From positions 434,001 to 498,000 of the forward strand of contig NZ_CP071955.1 in the NCBI RefSeq assembly GCF_017603965.1: 64,000 bases of DNA, read 5' to 3'. Of this stretch, positions 8,001 through 16,886 are shown in pieces; positions within the stretch are counted from its first letter, which is position 1, and each line of letters begins with the position of its first letter. Origin of the DNA: Xanthomonas fragariae (GTDB lineage: Bacteria > Pseudomonadota > Gammaproteobacteria > Xanthomonadales > Xanthomonadaceae). The notes beneath the pieces were generated by a model, which saw nothing but the letters and a program-made list of their open reading frames with translations, was not told the origin of the DNA and did no database searches. A program made the translations under genes and the position numbers.

Positions 8001-10112
8001 ATGGGGGCGAAGCCTAACGCATTTGGGGATGTGCGCGGAGAAAATGACCATAAAGCACTCGATGAATCTTTCTATGAGTGGCAAGACTATCGGACACTCT
8101 TCGAGAGCGTCGATCGCTTTATCGTGGTGGGACGGCGCGGTACTGGGAAAAGCGCTATAACTTATCGCCTCAGTAAAGTTTGGTCCGATCGAAAGACTCC
8201 GGTAATTAAGATCGCTCCTGCTGAGGAGCAGATGATCGGCCTTCGGCCATTGGCAAAAATTTTTGGCGAAACTCTGTCCAAGATGCGGGCAGGAATCAAG
8301 ATTGCTTGGAAGTACACGATTTTAATGGAGATTGGATCTGAGCTCCTTCTTGATTACAAGCTCAAACGCCACATTGAAGCAAATAAGGATCTTGCAGAGA
8401 AAATCGCAATCTGGCGCAAGCGCGGGACATCTCCTGTCGAACGAGTCCGATCTGTGCTGAAAGACTTTAAATCTAAAGTCGAGGGAGAGGATGAGCGGAT
8501 CGCGGAACTTCCTGCGTTTCTTGCCGTGGAACGATTGACGAATGAAATATGTGAAATAGTTTCTCAGTCGGGCCAAGAGTATGTGCTGCTGGTAGATCGA
8601 CTGGACGAAGGCTATGAACCAGATACTGTTGGCACAAGCATAATTGACGGCATTCTATACGGGACCGACGAAATTAGGTCATCTCTTGTGGGCCATTTCA
8701 GGGCGATCGTTTTTATACGCGATAATATGCTCCGAGCAATTGAGGTTGAGGATAAGGATTTTACGAGGAATCTTGAATCTCAAGTTCTTCGCCTTCACTG
8801 GGATCCTCAAGAGCTTTTCTACATGGTAGCAATGAGGATTAGATATGCATTTGGAATTGCTAAAGAAAGTGACGTAAAAGTTTGGAATGCTATTACTGCG
8901 AACGAACTTCACGGGCGTGAAGGTTTTAGGAGATGCCTCAGACTCACCCTGTATAGGCCTCGAGATGTTATTGCGCTCCTTAACACTGCATTTTATCAAG
9001 CGCAGCGCCAAGGGCGGGAGACGCTTATCGAAGCCGACTTTGATGAGTCGGCCAAGAGCATATCGTTGACGCGATTTAATGACCTTGGGAAAGAGTACGA
9101 GGCTGTTTTTCCAGGGTTGCGCGCCTTGGTTTCTTCGTTCTCTAGTGGGGATGCCAAGCTAAGATTGGTTGAGGTTCAGGAGAGAATTTCAAAAGTTATG
9201 GAGAGTCCAGCTCTCACATTAGCTGAGTCTCAGCACTTCCAGATATTGGGCAGTCCTCAAGAAGTGCTTAAGGGATTGCATGGTATTGGCTTTATCGGGA
9301 TATTTGACAGGCAGATCGCGAGTTTTGTCTACTCCCATGATGGCAAGAGATTCGAGAAGTCTCTTACGTCTGATGATATTTTGATGATACATCCATGCTA
9401 TTGGCCTGCGCTGAACATTAGCGGTTTCGAGTTGACTCAAGGCGAAGCCGAGGAAATATACGATGAATACGAGATTGCAATTGAGTCGCAAAGTGGCGAG
9501 CAGCGGAAGCGGATCCTTGGCCAGCTAATGTCGGAATTAAACAGTATTTCGGAGGGTGTGGCCGGTGCTGTTCAGTTTGAGGTGTGGTGTAAAAAGGCTG
9601 TTGAAATAGCGTTCTCAAAGCGATTGTCAAATATAGAGCTAAGACCTAATGCAAGCGCTACCCAACGGCGCGATATCGTGGCTACTAACCAGGGAGGCGG
9701 CGTATGGCAGCGGATATTGAATGACTACAAGACACGGCAAGTGATTTTTGAGGTCAAGAACTACGCAAAGATTGGCGTTGATGAATTTAGACAGGTGTTC
9801 GGCTACCTTGGAAGAGAGTACGGCGAGCTCGCGTTTATAATCTGTCGAGATGTCGAGTTAGGTCTCCGCAAAGGTGCCGAATTAGACGCTTTCAGGGAAT
9901 TTTACAGCAAAGGAAAATTAATAATAAAATTTCCAGCGCAACAGCTGGTTACCATCCTTTCAAAACTAAGGAGTCCTGAAAAAGTAGATGCGGGCGACTT
10001 GGCTGTTGAGCGCCTGCTAGACAACTATGTTCGAATGTATGCTTCTGGACAGACTGATGTTTCAAATTCTAAAGGGACAAGAAAAAGGGGAAGGAAGAAT
10101 CCGTTGGATTAA
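8001..10112 (+). CDS. P-loop ATPase fused to PD-(D/E)XK nuclease, candidate defence protein
   Basis: 703 residues from ATG 8001 (GGTGGGG upstream; TTG 7986 is the alternative). The N-terminal two thirds is a P-loop ATPase with Walker A GRRGTGKS (residues 44-51) and a Walker-B-like LLVDRLDEGYE (about 195-205). It resembles the Sll1717/KAP-like STAND-related ATPases of defence islands. The C-terminal part has a restriction-endonuclease-like core: RRDIV with Asp558, then VIFEVKN with Glu584 and Lys586, spacing that fits a D...ExK active site. A lysine/arginine-rich tail ends the protein. Codon use is visibly AT-richer at third positions than in aceE, and mobile remnants follow, so acquisition by transfer is likely. 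Antiphage function is inference. Confidence 0.75.
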   Translation: MGAKPNAFGDVRGENDHKALDESFYEWQDYRTLFESVDRFIVVGRRGTGKSAITYRLSKVWSDRKTPVIKIAPAEEQMIGLRPLAKIFGETLSKMRAGIKIAWKYTILMEIGSELLLDYKLKRHIEANKDLAEKIAIWRKRGTSPVERVRSVLKDFKSKVEGEDERIAELPAFLAVERLTNEICEIVSQSGQEYVLLVDRLDEGYEPDTVGTSIIDGILYGTDEIRSSLVGHFRAIVFIRDNMLRAIEVEDKDFTRNLESQVLRLHWDPQELFYMVAMRIRYAFGIAKESDVKVWNAITANELHGREGFRRCLRLTLYRPRDVIALLNTAFYQAQRQGRETLIEADFDESAKSISLTRFNDLGKEYEAVFPGLRALVSSFSSGDAKLRLVEVQERISKVMESPALTLAESQHFQILGSPQEVLKGLHGIGFIGIFDRQIASFVYSHDGKRFEKSLTSDDILMIHPCYWPALNISGFELTQGEAEEIYDEYEIAIESQSGEQRKRILGQLMSELNSISEGVAGAVQFEVWCKKAVEIAFSKRLSNIELRPNASATQRRDIVATNQGGGVWQRILNDYKTRQVIFEVKNYAKIGVDEFRQVFGYLGREYGELAFIICRDVELGLRKGAELDAFREFYSKGKLIIKFPAQQLVTILSKLRSPEKVDAGDLAVERLLDNYVRMYASGQTDVSNSKGTRKRGRKNPLD

Positions 10113-10291
10113 CGGAAATAACGAAAGTAAAGGGGGCGGAGGTAATTAAGCGAACCGGTCGTACAGGCCTGCGCGGCGATGTCTGATAGCGGGCCTGTAT
10201 CGCTCCGGTCAGGCTGAGGTCTTCTTCTTGTGAGTAACGGTGTCAGGATCTAAGGTATCCCCACGTTTTACACCGTAAGCATCATCTGCTC

Positions 10292-10314
10292 GCGCACTGC
10301 CGCAGGCAGTGCGC
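10292..10314. repeat. REP-like perfect hairpin
   Basis: GCGCACTGCC, loop GCA, GGCAGTGCGC: a perfect 10-bp stem with a 3-nt loop between the ATPase-nuclease gene and the palindromic repeat. The surrounding 10113-10363 contains no convincing gene. It may be a REP-type element related to the RAYT remnant nearby, or a transcription terminator without a T run. Confidence 0.5.
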
Positions 10315-10363
10315 GCAAGCGCTCTATCCACCGTGAGACGGGCTCCATCGGCCAGTGCCTGAT

Positions 10364-10509
10364 TAAGAGCGGCTAACAAAACTACTGCGCAGCCGTCAGG
10401 CGGACGCGGCCGGTGCTCGGAATCCTCATGTACCACTCGTACACTCCGGTTCCTGCGCGCCGTCCACGCCCACCTGACGCTACTTGCTACGTTTTGTTAG
10501 CCACTCTAA
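10364..10509. repeat. Xanthomonas dispersed palindromic repeat, copy a
   Basis: 146 bp bounded by inverted arms TTAAGAGCGGCTAACAAAAC and GTTTTGTTAGCCACTCTAA. The core contains GGTGCTCGGAAT and ACACTCCGGTTCCTG, shared with copies at 48650, 49707 and 63365. The right arm encodes the last residues (WLTKRSK) of the IS4 transposase fragment on the minus strand. Confidence 0.8.
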
Positions 10510-11035
10510 GGCTTCTCGGCCGATGCGTCGCGTGGAGTAAAGCTTGCGTGTGCTGTTGCGTGGAGACAGCCACTGGGCGATACCGGTAGCTTCGCATCCC
10601 AGCCCTGCCAACCAGCTGGCGAATGCAGCCAACGTATTGATCAACAGCAGGATCTGTAGTCGCTCGCCGCGTCGGGTCAAACTGTCTTCCAGCGCCTGGC
10701 CGTAGCGATGTGATTTCAGATCGCGAAATGCCAGTTCGATCTGCATCCGTCGTGCGTACACATTCACCAACCGCTTAGCGCTGGGTGCCTGCAGCTGCGG
10801 GGATGCAACGATCAACCAGGGCTCGCGCTCACGCGCTGCGGCCTTCAGACTCGATGACGCACGCGAGGCTTTGGCGGGTGAGCGGCGATTGCACTGTTTG
10901 CGCCCTTGCCGTGTCTTGGCGTAGACCACTAACTGGCAATCGAGTGGATCACTGCGATTGGCCTGCATCGGCGGTAACTCGCAGGCACGATTGGACGCCA
11001 AAACGTGCAGTTTCCGGCTGTCGCTCCATACGCCA
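10480..11035 (-). pseudogene. IS4-family transposase, 3' fragment
   Basis: The minus-strand frame carries the C-terminal half of an IS4-type DDE transposase. It includes YARRMQIELAFRDLKSHRYG, the YREK-like region with the catalytic Glu, then ERLQILLLINTLAAFASWL and a C-terminal WLTKRSK. The 5' half with the first two catalytic Asp residues is absent. The frame enters through WSDSRKLHVLAS directly from RAYT-derived sequence near 11035. The fragment therefore reflects an IS4 insertion or deletion into the RAYT gene and is not a functional transposase. Confidence 0.8.
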
Positions 11036-11481
11036 CTGGGTCGTCGGTCAGGCGAGCACGCACCGGGTTAAATTCAATGTAGCGATGGCAGCGAAGGACG
11101 TAGTCGGCACTATCGACAAGACAGGCTTTGTAGCGCCCTTCCCATGTAATTGCGCCCAAGCCGCTGCATCAGCTGCCTGATCCCTCCTGTTGCAGGTGGC
11201 GTGGCAAGCAAGTGCACATGGTTGTCCATTAATACATAGGCATGCAACTGGCAGCCTGTGGCGTGTAGTGCCTCATGCAGCAGATGCAGGTACCGCAATC
11301 GGTCGCCATCATCCAGAACGCACGGCAAGCGGTTGTTCCCGCGCTGCACGATGTGCTGCGGGATTCCCGGAAGGTCGATGCGCGCGATCTGGCCATATCG
11401 CAAGACTCGCAGCGAGGCATTGGTGCTGATATCGAGGAGACCTCCCGAAAGTCGAAGCCGTAGCCTGAAATTAGCCGGCAT
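11036..11481 (-). pseudogene. REP-associated tyrosine transposase (RAYT), frameshifted remnant
   Basis: The first segment reads RIDLPGIPQHIVQRGNNRL, then YVLMDNHVHLLATPP with the HxH metal motif of Y1 transposases, and ends out of frame near 11110. A second segment in another frame (from about 11150) continues with WEGRYKACLVDSADYVLRC and IEFNPVRARLTDDP, and then runs into the IS4 fragment. A deletion of roughly 12 residues between NY and WEGR explains the shift. RAYTs mobilise REP palindromes in this family. This copy has lost its frame and 3' end. Confidence 0.8.
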
Positions 11482-11656
11482 CTACGGCATTGCGCACCGG
11501 CCGGATGCAGATCGATGCAATGCGGGTTATCGGTCTCATGCGGCCGCGTTTTTTAAGTGGACGCGACGAACGTTTAAACGTAGGCGCAGGACACACGTGT
11601 GCATCACATGGCCGGGAGGAGGGTGACCATGCGGTCTTCTGCCGCTGGAGCTGACC

Positions 11657-11893
11657 ATGAGTAACGACAAGAACGGCAATCAAGGCATCGACGATCTGCG
11701 TCCGCCGAATGGTGTCAAGGCACCCGGCAAGAATGAGGACCTGCTTCAGGATGGGCCTGCTCAGATCAGCCAGATCGATGACGACGACGGCATCGAAGAC
11801 GACGTGGATGAGGAGGACGACGAAGAGGACGAAGAGGACGAAGAGGATGACCAGGAGTCGCTCCAAGAGCGCCTAATCCTACTGTGTCATTAA
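11657..11893 (+). CDS. Small acidic protein, 3' end altered by the IS701 insertion
   Basis: 78 residues from ATG 11657, with GGAG nine bases upstream. The sequence is hydrophilic, with a long Asp/Glu block in the C-terminal half and no recognised domain. The final residues (LILLCH) are read from the left end of the IS701 element, which begins near 11873, so the original C-terminus is lost. Upstream, 11482-11656 has nothing else convincing. Function is unknown; low-complexity acidic proteins like this are common in Xanthomonas and often unannotated. Confidence 0.55.
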   Translation: MSNDKNGNQGIDDLRPPNGVKAPGKNEDLLQDGPAQISQIDDDDGIEDDVDEEDDEEDEEDEEDDQESLQERLILLCH

Positions 11894-12814
11894 ATCCGCA
11901 GATGCGGAGGCATCCCGTCAAGTAGTGCCGCTGCGATGTCCATGGCGATTGTCCAGCGCAGCGTCGCGATCGAGTCGCTCGCGTGGCGCTGGGCGCGCGA
12001 TTGCCTTGCCGCGCGGTCGGTAATTCTCGGGTAAGGGAGATTCCGCGCATTCCGAGGGTTTTTTTTGATGCGCCCCGCGCAAGCGTTCAGCAACCAGGTA
12101 CCCATAGGCAGCGATGCATAACCTCGCGTGATGATGGAAGCCCCGCCAGCCACGGCCTTCGTAGTGATCCAGGCCAAATTCCTGTTTCAGATCCTGATAA
12201 TCGCGTTCAATCCACCAGCGCGCCTTGACCGTCCTTACCAGATCCTTGCGCGGCGTGTTTACCGGCAGGTTGGACAGAAAGTATCGGGTCGGCCTGTCTT
12301 GGCCTTTGGGCCATTCGATCAACAGCCATTCCTCCTGACGCAAGCGATCACCTTGTGCTGCACGTACGCGTACGGCGGCGAAACGTCCCGACAACGGTGC
12401 GTTGCTGCCTTCCCGCCACGCGACTGTCCTGAAGGCGCGGGAGGGTAACGACAGCGCCAGCGCTTGCACCGACTGTGGCTGATGGTCGGCTGTACGACGA
12501 TGGCGAACCGGAGGTCGGCCTTGGCCTTTCCACGCCGCCGGCGATTCGGGCCTTTGTCCGGGCGGCCAGACTTTCACGCTCGACACGATTCCCACCGCAT
12601 AGTTCAGTTCCAGGCAAGCCAGCGCGTCACGCCAGGCCGTATTGCTGCCATAGGCTGCATCGGCCAACACCGTGCCGCGCGCCACTCCCGTGGCATGGGC
12701 CGCTTTCATCTGCGCCAGTGCGATCTGCGGTTTGGTCGCGAACTCAATCTCGTGGGGAATTCCCGCTTTTCCCCGGCGTGCTGCATCGCTGGCACAGTCT
12801 TCAGGCAGATACAG

Positions 12815-13889
12815 GGTGGTCTCAAGATTCAAGTGCAACACGTGATTTGAAAGTTGCCAGTTCATGCTCCATCGCCTCGCTCGGCGTTTTCCATCCCAAC
12901 GTCTCGCGTGGACGGGTGTTCATCAGTAATGCGATGTGATTGAGGTACTCCTGACTGACGGTGGACAGATCCGCACCCTTGGGCAAGAACTGGCGAAGTA
13001 GGCCATTGGTGTTTTCGTTGCTTCCGCGCTGCCAAGGCGCGTGTGGATCGGCAAACCACACATTGATGTTCAGTCCCTGCATCAGCTCGGCATAACACGT
13101 CAGTTCGGTCCCGCGATCATAGGTCAAGCTCGTTCGCATCGAAGCGGGAAGCCTTTTCATCTGGCGGGTAAACCCTTCCAGCGCATCGGCAGCCGTGCAG
13201 CCGTCCATTCGGCACAGCACCACAAAGCGCGTCTTGCGCTCCACCAACGTGCCAACGCAGGAACGATTGAACGCGCCCTTGATCAGATCGCCTTCCCAAT
13301 GACCTGGAATCAGGCGCTGTCGCACGTCTTCGGGCCGGTGCACGATGCGTAGTTCCTCCGGCACCCAGGTGCGTTTGGCAGCGGTCGTACGCCGCAATCC
13401 CCGAGTAGGCTTGCCCTGGCGTAAAGCCTCCACCAGCTCCTTTTTCAGGCCACCGCGCGGGTGCGCATAGATCGTTGCGTAGATGGTTTCGTGGCTGACG
13501 CGCTGGGCAGAATCATCCGGATGCATGATCAAGAGCTTGGCAGCAATCTGCTGGGGCGACCAGCGCCACAGCACAAGATGATCACGCACCAGCTGGAACA
13601 AATCCGTCCCCGGGGTCAGCCTACGCCGCCGAACACTGCGCTGACGCCGCGCTTTGTAACGCCTGGCCGCATCTGCCGCACAGTAGCTCGTGGCGCCCTG
13701 CCTGACCAGCTCCCTGCTCAATGTCGATGGGCTTCTGCACAGAAGTCTGGAGATCGAGCGCAAGCTTTGACCACGCCGTGTTTCGATTTGCAGCACCGCG
13801 CGCTCTTCTGCACTCAGATGGAGATAGCTTTTTGACATGTGAACACCTTACTTGCTATGAGGGTGTTGCACTTGGAAGTTGAGTCTAAG
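12815..13889 (-). mobile_element. IS30-family insertion sequence, copy 1
   Basis: 1075 bp flanked by the 3-bp duplication CAG (12812-12814 and 13890-13892). The ends are imperfect inverted repeats. The left end starts GGTGGTCTCAAG and the complement of the right end starts CTTAGACTCAAC; both lead into CAAGTGCAACAC about 15 bases inside. The element carries one transposase gene on the minus strand and is nested in the IS701 transposase. The same 1075-bp unit recurs at 28433. Confidence 0.92.
12822..13838 (-). CDS. IS30-family transposase, copy 1
   Basis: 338 residues. The N-terminus begins MSKSYLHLSAEERAVLQIET, followed by a helix-turn-helix (SLRSISRLLCRSPSTLSREL). The IS30 DDE core includes RLIPGHWEGDLIKG (first Asp), SLTYDRGTELTCY (second Asp) and PHAPWQRGSNENTNGLLRQF (Glu). 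The frame is intact and the protein is identical to that of copy 2, so it is probably an active enzyme that made the recent transposition. The stop lies inside the left inverted repeat. Confidence 0.95.
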   Translation of the reverse strand: MSKSYLHLSAEERAVLQIETRRGQSLRSISRLLCRSPSTLSRELVRQGATSYCAADAARRYKARRQRSVRRRRLTPGTDLFQLVRDHLVLWRWSPQQIAAKLLIMHPDDSAQRVSHETIYATIYAHPRGGLKKELVEALRQGKPTRGLRRTTAAKRTWVPEELRIVHRPEDVRQRLIPGHWEGDLIKGAFNRSCVGTLVERKTRFVVLCRMDGCTAADALEGFTRQMKRLPASMRTSLTYDRGTELTCYAELMQGLNINVWFADPHAPWQRGSNENTNGLLRQFLPKGADLSTVSQEYLNHIALLMNTRPRETLGWKTPSEAMEHELATFKSRVALES

Positions 13890-14404
13890 CAGCCTGAAAG
13901 CGATCGGAATGCTCGCTGCCGGCGTCGCCAACGATACGCTCACGGCCACTTGGCAATTGTCCTGCTTGCCGATCTCGCCGCAGTACTATCAGGCCACACC
14001 GACCGAATGCCTGCCCTTTTTGCGAAAACCCGTGTCGTCCACGATCCAGTACACCTCGTCTTTCAAATCCAGCAGCGGCGAAACGTACTGACGAACCCGC
14101 TCCAACATGGCCGCATCGGACCACTCTGATTTGGCCACGAAGTGGTGCAAGGCTTGATGGCGAGCCCTGGTTCGAAGCGGATCCAGATGAGCAGCCAGGG
14201 GCTCAACACTCTTGCGCTCCAAAGGCAGCATCAACGCACTGCAATAGCCTCGCAGGCCCGCAGTGCGGTCAGCATGACCGAGCGCAGCGGAGAGTTCATC
14301 GAGATAAGCGGAGAAACGCGCTTTGTTGCTGACTGCGGCCATCACGATCCCGCCGTGGGAGAGACTGCTTGCAGGATAACCTATTTATGACACAGTAGGA
14401 TTAG

Positions 14405-14671
14405 GGGGGCATATCGGAAGTCATGTGGGGCGCGAGGGATCTCGATGGGGGCAGCAGCAGCGGTTGCAAATGCCGGATGGCATTGTCTGCACCGTGAAGC
14501 CGGTGATGACAAAGCGCAGGTCCTGATCAGAGACGTGGCAGGAACCGCGGTTTTTCGAGCGATCATTTCGATGCGGGTGTCGCCGAAGAAGGCCTGGGGG
14601 AGTACGCGTGCCGCTCCCGCCGGCTTGCCGCAGTGCCAATTGCATCGGCCCACCCGAATCGAATCTCGTAA
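14405..14671. other. Intergenic region between the IS701 end and the ABC transporter operon
   Basis: About 270 bp with only short overlapping open frames and no recognisable product. It may hold the remains of the locus disrupted by the IS701 insertion. Confidence 0.5.
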
Positions 14672-14694
14672 GAAATGTGATAACGTATCATTTT
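14672..14694. promoter_or_regulatory. Zur-box-like palindrome upstream of the ABC/TonB operon
   Basis: GAAATGTGATAACGTATCATTTT contains TGATA-ACG-TATCA inside AT-rich flanks. It matches most of the left half of the Gammaproteobacterial Zur consensus (GAAATGTTATA) and a shortened right half. It ends just before the ATG at 14698. Zinc-dependent repression is inferred; another Fur-family or MarR-like regulator could own the site. Confidence 0.4.
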
Positions 14695-14697
14695 GTC

Positions 14698-15453
14698 ATG
14701 CGTTACCCAGCCATGCTTGTCAGCTCCCCAGTGCCCCCTGCAATTTCAATCTCCGGCCTGCACGTGGCCTATCGTGGTCGCGCCGTGCTGCAGGGCCTGG
14801 ATATGCAAGTCGCGCCAGGTACCGTTTACGCATTGCTGGGCGGCAATGGCGCTGGCAAATCATCCACGCTTTCCACGCTGTTGGGTTTCGTCAAACCCAC
14901 CTCCGGCAGCTTGCTGGTGGACGGCATCGACCCGGTCGCCCATCCGGGCAAGGCGCGTGCGCGCCTGGCGTATTTGCCGGAAAACGTCGCGCTCTACGAA
15001 CACCTGAGTGCGCTGGAAAATGCCGACTATCTGCTCTCACTTGCCGGCCAGCGCCGCAGCCAGGCAGAGATTGGCCAGGTGTTTGCAGCCGCAGGCTTGC
15101 AGCGCGAGGCTTGGAACCAGCGGTTGGCGGGGTTCTCCAAAGGCATGCGGCAGAAAGTGGCCATCGCGGTCGCCACGCTGCGCCAGGTGCCGGTGCTGTT
15201 GTTGGACGAGCCCACCTCCGGCCTGGACCCCCGCGCCATCGCCGATTTCAATCGATTGGTCAGCAGCGTGCGTGAGCGCGGCGGTGCGGTGCTGATGGTG
15301 ACGCATGATCTGCTTGGCGCGGTGGATGTGGCCGACCGTATCGGCTTTCTCGAAAACGGCCGCATTGCCGATGACATCGGCGCTGGCGACAGCGGTTTCG
15401 ACGTGCGCACCTTGCATGCACGCTTCGCACATCCGCAGAACCGGGCCGCATGA
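14698..15453 (+). CDS. ABC transporter ATP-binding protein
   Basis: 251 residues from ATG 14698; ATG 14713 is an alternative with no better ribosome-binding site. It is a single nucleotide-binding domain with Walker A LGGNGAGKSST (about residues 48-58), signature FSKGMRQKV, Walker B VLLLDEPTSGLDPRA and switch HDLLGAVDVADR. The signature is SKGM, as in ABC-2 type NosF-like ATPases. The stop overlaps the start of the first permease (4 bp), so it is the first gene of a coupled operon with two membrane subunits and a TonB receptor. Substrate is unknown; the receptor suggests a metal or metallophore. Confidence 0.92.
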   Translation: MRYPAMLVSSPVPPAISISGLHVAYRGRAVLQGLDMQVAPGTVYALLGGNGAGKSSTLSTLLGFVKPTSGSLLVDGIDPVAHPGKARARLAYLPENVALYEHLSALENADYLLSLAGQRRSQAEIGQVFAAAGLQREAWNQRLAGFSKGMRQKVAIAVATLRQVPVLLLDEPTSGLDPRAIADFNRLVSSVRERGGAVLMVTHDLLGAVDVADRIGFLENGRIADDIGAGDSGFDVRTLHARFAHPQNRAA

Positions 15454-16886
15454 GTCCTGTGCTGTTGGTCGCGCGCGAAGAATTACGCTTTCTGGCGCGC
15501 AATCGTTCCGCTGCCATCGGTGTGGTTCTGTTGATGTCGATCACGCTGGTGGCGACGTTGACAGCGGCGCATCATCAGCGTGAGGTCGCCGAGTTCCGCG
15601 CGCGTCAGCAACAGGCCGCACAGCAGGCATTCCAAGCGCAACCGGATCGCCATCCGCATCGGGTGGTGCATTACGGCCATTTCATCTATCGCCCGTTACC
15701 GGCGCTTGCCGCGTTCGATTCCGGCGTGGATGCGTTCACCGGCAACAGCATGTTTTTGGAAGGGCATCGCCAGAACACCGCCAACTTCGGCGACGTGCGT
15801 CAGAGCTCGTTGCTGGTGCGCTTCGGCCAACTGACGCCTGCATTCGTGCTGCAGGTGCTGGCACCGCTGATGCTGGTGTTTTTGGGCTACGGCGTGGTGG
15901 CGCGCGAGCAGGAGACCGGCACGCTGCGCGCACTGTTGCTGCAGGGTGCGACACGTTGGCAATTGCTTGGCGGCAAATATCTCGCACTCGCTGTAGTGGC
16001 CGGCGCCTGTCTGTTGCCGGCACTGGTGGGCCTGGCGCCTATCGCAGTGTTGCCGGGCCAGACGTTGCCGGTTGCGCTGCTGGTGCTGGCCTACAGCGCT
16101 TATCTGTTGGTGTGGTGCGCGCTGGTGCTGGCGGTGTCCATGCTGTGCCGTCGCGGCCGCGATGCGCTGCTGGTGTCGCTGGCCCTTTGGGTATGGCTGG
16201 CATTGCTGGTGCCGCGCATGGCACCGGATGCGGCCAGTGCCGCCTATCGTTTGCCGACGCGGTTGGAAACCGATGTGGCGATCCAGCGCGATCTGCGCAC
16301 GCTCGGCGACAGCCACACTCCGGACGACCCGCACTTTTCGCAGTTCAAGCAGCAGACGCTCGATCGTTACGGCGTGCAGCGCGTGGAAGACCTGCCGGTG
16401 AACTACAAAGGCCTGCTTGCGCTGGAAGGCGAGCGGCTCACCTCAAGCTTGTTCGAACGCTACGCGGCGCGCGATTCGCGCATTCAGAAGGAACAGAATC
16501 TGCTAGTACGCACTTTCGCTTTGCTGAGCCCGACAGTCGCATTACGCGAACTGTCGATGACGCTGGCAGAAACCGATCTGCATGCGCACGCGCGTTTTCT
16601 CGCCCAGGCTGAGCGCTATCGCTACACGCTGGTGCAGCAGCTCAACCAACTGCAAGCCGATGCAGTGAGCATGGCCGACGACACCGCGCAGGATGCCGGC
16701 GCCGACCAGCGCAAGCGCATTTCGTCCGAGCATTGGCACAAGATTCCGGTGTTCGCGTTCCAGCCGGCGTTCGCCGCTGAGGTGGTACATGCGGCAAGTG
16801 CTGCGCTTGGCCTGGTCGGAGCATGGTTGCTCGCTGCGCTGTGCATGGTGGTGGTGGCCGGGCGAGGTGTGGGAGTGGCGCGCTGA
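15450..16886 (+). CDS. ABC-2 type permease, DUF3526 family (subunit 1)
   Basis: 478 residues, coupled to the ATPase by ATGA and to the next gene by TGATG. One N-terminal transmembrane helix (about residues 20-42) is followed by a long extracytoplasmic segment. A block of helices comes next: FVLQVLAPLMLVFLGYGVV, the ABC-2 coupling region REQETGTLRALLLQGATRWQ, and hydrophobic stretches to about residue 270. A second soluble segment and a last helix (AASAALGLVGAWLLAALCMV) complete it. This layout is that of DUF3526/NosY-like permeases. The next gene is a paralogue, so the transporter is probably a heterodimer. Confidence 0.88.
   Translation: MSPVLLVAREELRFLARNRSAAIGVVLLMSITLVATLTAAHHQREVAEFRARQQQAAQQAFQAQPDRHPHRVVHYGHFIYRPLPALAAFDSGVDAFTGNSMFLEGHRQNTANFGDVRQSSLLVRFGQLTPAFVLQVLAPLMLVFLGYGVVAREQETGTLRALLLQGATRWQLLGGKYLALAVVAGACLLPALVGLAPIAVLPGQTLPVALLVLAYSAYLLVWCALVLAVSMLCRRGRDALLVSLALWVWLALLVPRMAPDAASAAYRLPTRLETDVAIQRDLRTLGDSHTPDDPHFSQFKQQTLDRYGVQRVEDLPVNYKGLLALEGERLTSSLFERYAARDSRIQKEQNLLVRTFALLSPTVALRELSMTLAETDLHAHARFLAQAERYRYTLVQQLNQLQADAVSMADDTAQDAGADQRKRISSEHWHKIPVFAFQPAFAAEVVHAASAALGLVGAWLLAALCMVVVAGRGVGVAR

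Larger units (their letters stand above)
11918..14345 (-). pseudogene. IS701-family transposase, split by IS30 and carrying tandem stops
   Basis: The N-terminal part starts at 14345 (RFSAYLDELSAALGHADR) and reaches the first catalytic region VDDTGFRKKGRHSVGVA, then hits TGA TAG where homologues read Arg-Gln before YCGE. The frame then continues through GKQDNCQVAVSVSLA and IPIAFRL. The IS30 element (12815-13889) sits exactly there, after which the frame resumes as YLPEDCASD, LADAAYGSNT (second Asp) and YQDLKQEFGLDHYEGRGW (Glu). Excising the IS and one CAG restores a single frame. Function is lost. Confidence 0.85.
11873..14404 (-). mobile_element. IS701-family element interrupted by IS30
   Basis: Inverted ends CTAATCCTACTGTGTCAT at 11873 and its complement at 14387-14404 bound the element. 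Without the nested IS30 and its 3-bp duplication the length is about 1454 bp, suitable for an IS701-type IS. The outermost four bases are CTAA on the left and TTAG on the right: both match the YTAR target preference of the family but they are not identical, so no clean duplication is seen. It is inactive, with in-frame stops plus the IS30 insertion. Confidence 0.8.

Noticed and set aside
11482..11656. Additional gene between the RAYT remnant and the acidic protein
   Set aside because: No start site or conserved sequence seen.
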